The notes under the pieces were generated by a model. That model did no database searches. It had not been told where the DNA came from and was given only the letters and a program-made list of their open reading frames with translations. A DNA stretch of 41,184 bases, from positions 1 through 41,184 of the forward strand of contig JAGAOZ010000012.1 in the NCBI GenBank assembly GCA_017623505.1, written 5' to 3'. Below, one piece after another: positions 36,160 through 41,184 of the stretch. Every line of letters starts with the position of its first letter. Position 1 is the first letter of the stretch. Origin of the DNA: Alistipes sp. (GTDB lineage: Bacteria > Bacteroidota > Bacteroidia > Bacteroidales > Rikenellaceae). The translations under genes and the position numbers were made by a program.

Positions 36160-38019
36160 ATGGCAAGAGTATTAAAAATTAGAGATTTGACTCTTCGTGA
36201 TGGTCAGCAGTCATCATTCGCGACTCGTATGACGCAGGCTCAGGTAGACCGTTGCCTTCCTTACTATAAGGATGCCGGTTTCTTTGCTATGGAGGTTTGG
36301 GGCGGTGCAGTGCCCGACTCTGTGATGCGTTATTTGGGTGAGAATCCTTGGACTCGTTTAGAGACCATCCATAAGGCAGTAGGCGACGTTTCGAAGCTTA
36401 CAGCTCTTTCACGTGGCCGTAACCTCTTTGGTTATGCACCTTACACTGACGAAATTATCGACGGCTTCTGCCGCAACGCTATTGAGAGCGGTTTGGGCAT
36501 TATGCGTATCTTCGACGCACTGAACGACGTTGATAATGTGAAGTCTACAATCAAGTACGTTAAGCAGTATGGCGGTATCGCTGATTGCGCTATCTGCTAC
36601 ACCGTAGACCCTAAGTATCCACAGCCATCGTTCTTCCAGAAGCTCTTTGGCAAGAAGGCTCAGCAGCCTATCTTTACTGACGAGTACTTCATCGACAAGG
36701 CTAAGCAGATGGCAGCGTTGGGTGCCGATATGATTACTATCAAGGATATGTCGGGACTGATTCCTCCACAGCGCGTGAGCGGTCTGATTAAGCTTTTGAA
36801 GAAGAATGTGAATGTGCCTATCGACTTCCACACACACTGTACTCCTGGCTACGGCTTGGCATCGGTATATGCGGCTATCGCAGCAGGCGTAGATGTTGTT
36901 GATACCAACTGCTGGTGGTTTGGTGGCGGCACAGGTGCTCCTGCAATTGAGCTCGTTTACCTCTTCTGCAAGAAGATGGGTGTAGAGTTGCAGGCAAATA
37001 TGGAGGCTGTGGCTAAGATTAACGAGCAGTTGAAGGATATACGCAAGGAGTTGGAGATTTCGGTATTTGGCGCAGAGAAGCCTGCTCCAAAACCATTCAA
37101 CCCTATGACAGATGCTGTACCTGCGGAGGTGGATGCCCTCTTGGATAAGGCTGTGAAGGCTGCCGAGGCTGAGGACTTTGCTGCATTGCTCGACGCAAGT
37201 CAGAAGATTGAGGCTTACTTCGGCTTCCCAGCACCAAACGAGTTGGTACAGAAGGCTGAGATTCCTGGCGGTATGTACTCAAATATGGTGGCACAGCTCA
37301 AGCAGCTCAAGGCTGAGGATATCCTCCCACGAGCTATGGAGCTTATCCCATCGGTACGTATGGATGCAGGTTTGCCAGCACTCGTAACCCCTACATCGCA
37401 GATTGTAGGTGCTCAGGCTGTGAACTGTGCAATGGATGAGAAGGCAGGTCGTGCGATGTATACCAACAAGAGCTCGCAGTTTGTGAGCTTGGTGAAGGGT
37501 GAGTATGGTCACACTCCAAAGGCTGTAGACCCAGAGTTCCGTTTGAAGATTTGTGGTGTACGCGAGGAGACTCCATACGACACATCGAAGTATACAATGC
37601 AGCCTAACCCAGAGCTTCCAGAGGCTGGTGGCGTGAAGTTGGCGGCTAACGAGAAGGAGGTATTGCTGCTCGAGTTGTTCCCATTGGTAGCTAAGACATT
37701 CCTTACAAATGAGAAGAAGAAGGCTTACGAGGCTATGCCAAAGGCTGAGGTAAAGGCTGAGGAGGCTGCTCCAAAGGCTGAGGCAGCTGTCAAGGCTCCT
37801 ATCACAGGTAACACCGTAAATGCTCCGCTGCCAGGTCGCGTTATCGCTATCAAGGTGAAGGTGGGCGACACCGTTAAGGTGGGCGACTCGGTGCTGACAT
37901 TGGAGGCTATGAAGATGGAGAACGACATCACAACAGACTACGCAGGCACTGTGAAGCAGATTCTCGTTGCAGAGGGTGAGGCAGTAGCTGCGGATGCAAA
38001 GCTTATTGAGATACAGTAA
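36160..38019 (+). CDS. Biotin-carrying carboxyltransferase (pyruvate carboxylase subunit B / oxaloacetate decarboxylase alpha-like)
   Basis: The 619-aa protein has an N-terminal TIM barrel of the pyruvate/oxaloacetate carboxyltransferase class: RDLTLRDGQQS with metal ligand Asp14, MRIFDALND, IKDMSG with the carbamylatable-type Lys195, and DFHTHCTPG with metal His224 and His226. A conserved carboxylase domain follows (about 300-520). Next is an Ala/Lys/Glu/Pro linker (about 522-548), then a biotin carrier domain with EAMKMEND, biotinylated at Lys585. It moves carboxyl groups between biotin and pyruvate/oxaloacetate or methylmalonyl-CoA partners. No biotin carboxylase or membrane decarboxylase subunit lies nearby, so its partner must be encoded elsewhere. 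Confidence 0.93.
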   Translation: MARVLKIRDLTLRDGQQSSFATRMTQAQVDRCLPYYKDAGFFAMEVWGGAVPDSVMRYLGENPWTRLETIHKAVGDVSKLTALSRGRNLFGYAPYTDEIIDGFCRNAIESGLGIMRIFDALNDVDNVKSTIKYVKQYGGIADCAICYTVDPKYPQPSFFQKLFGKKAQQPIFTDEYFIDKAKQMAALGADMITIKDMSGLIPPQRVSGLIKLLKKNVNVPIDFHTHCTPGYGLASVYAAIAAGVDVVDTNCWWFGGGTGAPAIELVYLFCKKMGVELQANMEAVAKINEQLKDIRKELEISVFGAEKPAPKPFNPMTDAVPAEVDALLDKAVKAAEAEDFAALLDASQKIEAYFGFPAPNELVQKAEIPGGMYSNMVAQLKQLKAEDILPRAMELIPSVRMDAGLPALVTPTSQIVGAQAVNCAMDEKAGRAMYTNKSSQFVSLVKGEYGHTPKAVDPEFRLKICGVREETPYDTSKYTMQPNPELPEAGGVKLAANEKEVLLLELFPLVAKTFLTNEKKKAYEAMPKAEVKAEEAAPKAEAAVKAPITGNTVNAPLPGRVIAIKVKVGDTVKVGDSVLTLEAMKMENDITTDYAGTVKQILVAEGEAVAADAKLIEIQ

Positions 38020-38043
38020 GCATTAGAAATGATATTTGTTAAG

Positions 38044-38071
38044 GGCGTGTTCAAACGGACACGCCTTTTTT
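38044..38071 (+). terminator. Terminator of the carboxyltransferase gene
   Basis: GGCGTGT (38044-38050) pairs with ACACGCC (38059-38065), followed by six T. It also abuts the stop codon of the converging channel gene. Confidence 0.88.
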
Positions 38072-38711
38072 AGTCGGTGTGGTTGCGACGCGATAGTACT
38101 TTATATATATTTGTGACGTAGATAGTGAACACGGGGAAGAACATCATACCCACTGCCGGCAGGAGTGCTGCGAGGACCTTACCTATGGCGGTCACAGGGA
38201 AGAATGAGGCCCCGACGGTGGTAACATTCATACAAGCCCACCACACAGCATCGCCAAAGCCATGCAGGGAGTCATTAACCGCAGACTCATAGTCGTAGAA
38301 GATGAGTGCCGAGAGGTAGGTGAAGCCCAACGTCATAAAGATATAGAAGCTCAATATCTGCGCCACCTTGCTCTCGACAAGCCACTGAACGACCATAGCC
38401 ATAGCGACAAAACTGCGCAAAAGAGGTAGAGCCCCAAGGGTCACATCCACTGCCCTACCCAAATCCAGACCCAGCCACTCCAAAAGGTTGAGATAGGGAA
38501 TAGACATCAACAAAAAGACCCAACTGAGTGTAGGCATACGATTGAGCGAGTGCTTAAAGAGTGTGTAGATGAAATCGACGATATAGATTACGCACACCAC
38601 AAATTGCAACCGCATATACCACGTAGTATAGGTTTTGTGGTCGCCCGCCAATATCTCAACAGAGATTCCTACCAACAAAGCTATGCCGGCAATAAGATTA
38701 ATAATCTTCAT
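38070..38711 (-). CDS. Ion channel protein of the potassium-channel class with atypical selectivity filter
   Basis: The 213-aa membrane protein has hydrophobic segments at about 3-22, 33-53, 62-80, 90-112 and 118-138, then a pore loop and a last helix at about 176-205. This is the layout of a six-helix voltage-gated-like monomer. Residues 157-172 (VWWACMNVTTVGASFF) align with a K+ channel pore helix and filter. The canonical T-V-G-Y-G-D is T165-V-G-A-S-F here, and the downstream FPVTAIGKVLAALLPAVGMMFF matches the usual post-filter region. There is no cytosolic ligand domain. Ion selectivity is therefore uncertain: potassium, nonselective or other. Confidence 0.82.
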   Translation of the reverse strand: MKIINLIAGIALLVGISVEILAGDHKTYTTWYMRLQFVVCVIYIVDFIYTLFKHSLNRMPTLSWVFLLMSIPYLNLLEWLGLDLGRAVDVTLGALPLLRSFVAMAMVVQWLVESKVAQILSFYIFMTLGFTYLSALIFYDYESAVNDSLHGFGDAVWWACMNVTTVGASFFPVTAIGKVLAALLPAVGMMFFPVFTIYVTNIYKVLSRRNHTD

Positions 38712-38846
38712 ATCTGAAAAACATAGTATCTCACTTTCGCAAGGTACAAAAAGCGTACAAGCTTAACCGACGACCACAACATTGCGCCACGCACATCGTA
38801 TTTATTAGAGAAAATCGCCCACAAATGTAAATTTTCTTAAAAAGAT

Positions 38847-38877
38847 TTTGCATAGATAAAAAATTCGCTTATCTTTG
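38847..38877 (+). promoter_or_regulatory. Promoter of the tRNA-Met/tRNA-Pro unit
   Basis: TTTG at 38847-38850, a 19-bp spacer and TATCTTTG at 38870-38877, 18 bp upstream of the first tRNA. Confidence 0.82.
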
Positions 38878-38895
38878 CACTCGCATTTAAGCAAT

Positions 38896-38969
38896 GGCGA
38901 GATAGCTCAGCTGGTTAGAGCGCATGATTCATAATCATGAGGTCCCCAGTTCAATCCTGGGTCTCGCTA
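38896..38969 (+). tRNA. tRNA-Met (anticodon CAT, elongator type)
   Basis: The cloverleaf folds with acceptor GGCGAGA/TCTCGCT (first pair G-U), D arm GCTC/GAGC, anticodon stem CATGA/TCATG with loop TTCATAA, and T arm CCCAG/CTGGG with loop TTCAATC. The anticodon stem lacks the three G-C pairs of initiator tRNA, which argues against fMet. A lysidine-modified tRNA-Ile(CAT) cannot be fully excluded. It is 38 bp from tRNA-Pro and shares its promoter. Confidence 0.88.
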
Positions 38970-39007
38970 CTTTTTTTTAAGGGAGGGCAATTCGGCCTAA
39001 ACGACTA

Positions 39008-39082
39008 CGGGATGTAGCTCAGCCCGGTTAGAGTACACGTCTGGGGGGCGTGTTGTCGCTGGTTCGAATCCAGTCATCCCGA
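39008..39082 (+). tRNA. tRNA-Pro (anticodon GGG)
   Basis: Acceptor CGGGATG pairs with CATCCCG. The D arm is GCTC/GAGT. The anticodon loop is CTGGGGG on stem CACGT/GCGTG, giving anticodon GGG. The T arm is GCTGG/CCAGT with loop TTCGAAT. Its 3' end is the source of the partial copies that recur downstream at 39295, 39519 and 39736. Confidence 0.93.
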
Positions 39083-39083
39083 C

Positions 39084-39294
39084 TAAATAGAATAGGCCGC
39101 AGAGAGATTCTGCGGCTTTTTTTATTGATTGCCCGCATCGATGTAAATAGGATTTCCCCGCTGCGTTCATCAATAAAAGCCTCGCTTCGCTTGGCACTAT
39201 TCTATTATGTCAAGATGGTTGGTATTCTGTTGATAGGAGGTTGCCGAAATAAAAAGATATTTATTTTCAAAGGTATTTCGGCTTCGGCTTCGCC
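39084..39294 (+). repeat. First interval of the tRNA-Pro 3'-end array, unlike the later units
   Basis: Between the end of tRNA-Pro and the first displaced copy of its 3' end lie about 211 bp that do not resemble the two later units. They begin with a strong terminator and end in GGCTTCGGCTTCGCC directly before the tRNA-like sequence. I find no convincing gene. The interval has the position expected of a small sequence gained between duplicated tRNA ends. Confidence 0.5.
39096..39123 (+). terminator. Terminator of the tRNA-Met/tRNA-Pro unit
   Basis: GCCGCAGA (39096-39103) pairs with TCTGCGGC (39109-39116) and is followed by seven T. Confidence 0.9.
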
Positions 39295-39316
39295 GTTCGA
39301 ATCCAGTCATCCCGAC
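39295..39316 (+). repeat. First displaced copy of the tRNA-Pro 3' end (22 bp, identical)
   Basis: Identical over 22 bp to 39062-39083, that is the T-loop side, T stem and 3' acceptor strand of tRNA-Pro plus one base. It is in the same orientation and 233 bp downstream. No tRNA 5' part precedes it. It looks like an attachment-site (att) direct repeat or a duplication fragment. Confidence 0.85.
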
Positions 39317-39533
39317 AAAACCAATCAAAGCAAGAAGATGTCATAAGACATCTTTTTGTTTTTTATGCCTGGTGCAAGATTACTTGCAGACAAAGGCGTG
39401 GAAAACAAAAGGAGGTTGCGCAAGCAATCTTCGTGCGAAGAGTGGTTTTAAGTGCCCCCGCGGCAAGCGGAACTGGAAAGGCGTCAAGCGAAGCAGACCT
39501 TTTGTCTGCGTAGTAGCCAATCCTCATCCCGAC
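39317..39533 (+). repeat. Tandem unit A (217 bp) ending in a tRNA-Pro 3'-end fragment
   Basis: Unit A begins with a spacer and a hairpin terminator. It continues with a hairpin-rich stretch (CAAGATTACTTG, TCTTCGTGCGAAGA, GCAGACCTTTTGTCTGC) and ends in AATCCTCATCCCGAC, a tRNA-Pro 3' end shortened by two bases (39519-39533). It is nearly identical to unit B. GTG-initiated open frames cross both copies, but they run into the terminator hairpin and show no family resemblance. Confidence 0.85.
39335..39364 (+). terminator. Terminator in tandem unit A
   Basis: AAGATGTC (39335-39342), loop ATAA, GACATCTT (39347-39354), then TTTGTTTTTT. Confidence 0.85.
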
Positions 39534-39752
39534 AAAACCAATCAAAGCAAGAAGATGTCATAAGACATCTTTTTGTTTTTATGCCTTAGTGCAAGATTAC
39601 TTGCAGACAAAGGCGTGGAAAACAAAAGGAGGTTGCGCAAGCAATCTTCGTGCGAAGAGTGGTTTTAAGTGCCCCCGCGGCAAGTGGAACTGGAAAGGCG
39701 TCAAGCGAAGCAGACCCTTGGGCTGCGTAGTAGCCAATCCAGTCATCCCGAC
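39534..39752 (+). repeat. Tandem unit B (219 bp) ending in a tRNA-Pro 3'-end fragment
   Basis: Unit B repeats unit A with only a few changes. They fall mainly at the junction after the terminator, one base in CAAGTGGAAC and several in the hairpin GCAGACCCTTGGGCTGC. It ends in AATCCAGTCATCCCGAC (39736-39752), a 17-bp exact match to the tRNA-Pro 3' end. Confidence 0.85.
39552..39580 (+). terminator. Terminator in tandem unit B
   Basis: AAGATGTC (39552-39559), loop ATAA, GACATCTT (39564-39571), then TTTGTTTTT. Confidence 0.85.
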
Positions 39753-39811
39753 TAAACCAATCAAAGCAAGAAGATGTCATAAGACATCTTTTTGTTTTTT
39801 ATGCCTGGTTC
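39753..39811 (+). repeat. Partial third unit (C) of the tandem array
   Basis: It repeats the first roughly 60 bp of units A and B and then diverges just before the stop codon of the converging histidine kinase gene. It is joined to the preceding tRNA fragment by ACTAAACC, closer to the true tRNA-Pro 3' flank (ACTAAAT) than units A and B (ACAAAACC). It may be the original trailer and terminator of tRNA-Pro. Confidence 0.75.
39771..39800 (+). terminator. Terminator in the partial unit C
   Basis: AAGATGTC (39771-39778), loop ATAA, GACATCTT (39783-39790), then TTTGTTTTTT. It is the third identical hairpin of the array. Confidence 0.85.
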
Positions 39812-39818
39812 AAGTTTT

Positions 39819-41126
39819 TTACTCGATGACAACAGCAAATGTTACCTTGCCCTCCTCGTTGTGTTTGAGACGCAATGAGCCGCCGTGGAGGCGGATGATT
39901 TGGCGAGAGACGGCAAGGCCAATACCGGAGCCGTCGGTTTTGGTCGTAAAGAATGGCGTGAAGATATTTTCGGCGACCTCGGCAGGGATTGCCTTTCCGT
40001 TGTTAGTAATCTCTATTTGGATGCGCTCCTCCGCGTCAATGGTGGAGCGGATGGTTATCTTGCGGTCACAATCCTGCGTCAAGAGTGCTTCGGTGGCATT
40101 TTTCAGCAGATTGACCATCACCTGCGACATCAGCGCACGGTCGGCATAGAGCATAGTATCCGCTGGTTCGATGCCCACCTCAACCTCGATACCCTCGTGC
40201 GGAATGAGCGATAGCGACTCTGCCACCAACTCCGAGAGGTAGAACGGCGCTTTCTGCGGTGCGGGGATGCGTGTAACGGCACGGAATGAATCAACAAAGC
40301 GGAGCAGACGGTCCGAGGTCGCATGTATCGTTTCGAGTCCCTGACGCATAGTCTCGGCATCGCCCGACGACGAGAGGAGCGTATGGCTGATAGAGGTTAC
40401 GGGCGCAAGCGAGTTCATAATCTCGTGCGTAAGGATGCGCGTCAGTTTCTCCCACGACTCCACCTCCTTGCGGTCCAACTCTTCGTGGATATTGCCGATA
40501 GAGATAACACGCAAACGTTTGCCACCAAACTCCATTGCCGAGCAGCTCAACACCAAATTTTGGTCGCCAATCTCGGTGGCAACGCGAGCGGTCAGCTGTG
40601 CGCCCGGCTCGATGCGGTGCATCGCCTCGCAAAGCTCTTCGCTAAGGATTCGTAGCTGGTCGATATGGTTCAGTCGCTCCATACCCACGATACGGAGAGC
40701 CTTCGAGTTGGTCTGTGCCACAATACCATTCTCCATCACAGTAACGATACCGATAGCAGCACACTCCATAATCAGCTCAAAGTATTTTTCCCTTTCACGA
40801 AGCTGCATCTTGGCGTTATCCATAACCTCCTTGATGCGGTTGAGCGATTGATTAACCAAGACGTGGCGTGTGATATTGGGGTTTTCGGTAAAGCGGAATG
40901 AGTAGTCGTCGTTCTGCACAGCGTTGAATACAAACATTAGTCGCTCGACTAACTCGTTGTAGATATGGAATAGTCGAAAGAGGCAGAAGATGATAATCGG
41001 AATGGTGGCTATGAGGTGTGCGTGGCGGTTGGTCGCCCAGACATAGCCCGACAAGGCAGCCATCAGGATAATGACCGCCGCGTATGCACCGATTTTGCCG
41101 TAAGGTATGTTCTGCTGTCGTTTCAC
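39819..41126 (-). CDS. NtrB-like sensor histidine kinase with PAS domain
   Basis: The 435-aa kinase starts with GTG, overlapping the stop of the upstream response regulator (GTGA), so translation is coupled. Two N-terminal membrane helices (about 12-32 and 37-53) are separated by a very short loop. A linker follows, then a PAS-like domain (about 113-215), a HisKA-like dimerisation segment with phospho-acceptor His234 (LTHEIMNSLAPVTSISH), and an ATPase domain with NLLKNATEAL, an N-G-K variant of the G1 box (EITNNGKAIP), FTPFFTTKTDGSGIGLAVSRQI. The H-box with E-I-M-N is that of NtrB/AtoS-type kinases, which pair with sigma-54 activators. Confidence 0.92.
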   Translation of the reverse strand: MKRQQNIPYGKIGAYAAVIILMAALSGYVWATNRHAHLIATIPIIIFCLFRLFHIYNELVERLMFVFNAVQNDDYSFRFTENPNITRHVLVNQSLNRIKEVMDNAKMQLREREKYFELIMECAAIGIVTVMENGIVAQTNSKALRIVGMERLNHIDQLRILSEELCEAMHRIEPGAQLTARVATEIGDQNLVLSCSAMEFGGKRLRVISIGNIHEELDRKEVESWEKLTRILTHEIMNSLAPVTSISHTLLSSSGDAETMRQGLETIHATSDRLLRFVDSFRAVTRIPAPQKAPFYLSELVAESLSLIPHEGIEVEVGIEPADTMLYADRALMSQVMVNLLKNATEALLTQDCDRKITIRSTIDAEERIQIEITNNGKAIPAEVAENIFTPFFTTKTDGSGIGLAVSRQIIRLHGGSLRLKHNEEGKVTFAVVIE

Positions 41127-41184
41127 AAGCCGTAGCGTTTAATCTTGTTATAGAGTGTCTGGCGTGTAATGCCGAGCTGCTGCG
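41123..41184 (-). CDS. Sigma-54-type response regulator, C-terminal end only (partial)
   Basis: Only the last 19 codons plus stop lie in the window. They translate as QQLGITRQTLYNKIKRYGL, the second half of a Fis-type helix-turn-helix as found at the C-terminus of NtrC-family regulators. The stop TGA overlaps the GTG start of the NtrB-like kinase. The receiver and AAA+ domains should lie just beyond the right edge. The identification rests on this short motif and the kinase type. Confidence 0.85.
   Translation of the reverse strand, partial: QQLGITRQTLYNKIKRYGL

Noticed and set aside
39295-39316. A second tRNA-Pro gene
   Set aside because: Only the 3' third matches; there is no D arm, anticodon arm or 5' acceptor strand upstream.
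39372-39780. Near-identical small open frames on both strands of tandem units A and B
   Set aside because: They recur because the DNA repeats. The plus frames run into the terminator hairpin, and differences between copies are not biased to silent sites. Better explained as non-coding repeat.
39084-39811. CRISPR array
   Set aside because: The repeat units are about 217 bp with no short unique spacers and no cas genes nearby.

Overview
The window reads as chromosome of a Bacteroidota member, most likely order Bacteroidales. The evidence is the recurrent TTTG-N19/20-TAnnTTTG promoter architecture, a SusB-type GH97 enzyme, a system II (ResB/CcsA) cytochrome c maturation pair, a PG0541-family protein in an RND operon, and weak ribosome binding sites. 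A Rikenellaceae/Alistipes-like host is a guess only. Coding density is high. I see no phage, insertion sequence, CRISPR array or rRNA.

Layout, left to right. 1-5.98 kb (minus): a five-gene unit encoding a membrane tetraheme NrfH/NapC-like cytochrome fused to a SUMF1-like domain, an exported Gfo/Idh/MocA oxidoreductase, an exported TIM-barrel sugar isomerase-like protein, then ResB and CcsA. It resembles an nrf operon in which the nitrite reductase NrfA is absent and two sugar-type enzymes stand in its place. 6.0-12.6 kb (minus): a TetR regulator, TolC, membrane fusion protein and RND pump operon ending with a small PII-like PG0541-family protein. 12.8-16.9 kb (minus): an S24-type repressor, an orphan PhoR-like histidine kinase, Lgt, an HU-fold/SPOR membrane protein and a GtrA protein. 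Next come a tRNA-Arg(CCG), a GH97 glucosidase (minus), ruvB (plus), a free-methionine-sulfoxide reductase gene broken by one TGA (minus) and a GH20 hexosaminidase (plus).

22.8-25.5 kb (minus): aroB-umuD-umuC in one tight unit. 25.6-28.4 kb (plus): typA, a DUF454 protein and rpiB. 28.4-29.1 kb (minus): an outer-membrane beta-barrel protein. 29.2-33.1 kb (plus): rpe, an ABC-F ATPase, rlmB and a YgjP-like metalloprotease. 33.1-36.0 kb (minus): a sodium:solute symporter, a bile-acid-symporter-like carrier and YbaK. 36.2-38.0 kb (plus): a biotin-carrying carboxyltransferase. 38.1-38.7 kb (minus): an ion channel with an unusual filter. 38.9-39.8 kb: tRNA-Met and tRNA-Pro(GGG), followed by a tandem array of about 217-bp units, each ending in a copy of the tRNA-Pro 3' end and followed by its own terminator. 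39.8 kb to the end (minus): an NtrB/NtrC-like two-component pair, with the regulator cut by the window edge.

The best candidate for an undescribed system is the left-hand cytochrome-SUMF1/Gfo-Idh-MocA/isomerase/ResB-CcsA operon. It looks like an extracytoplasmic sugar- or polyol-linked redox chain feeding from or to the quinone pool. The second candidate is the tRNA-Pro-derived repeat array.
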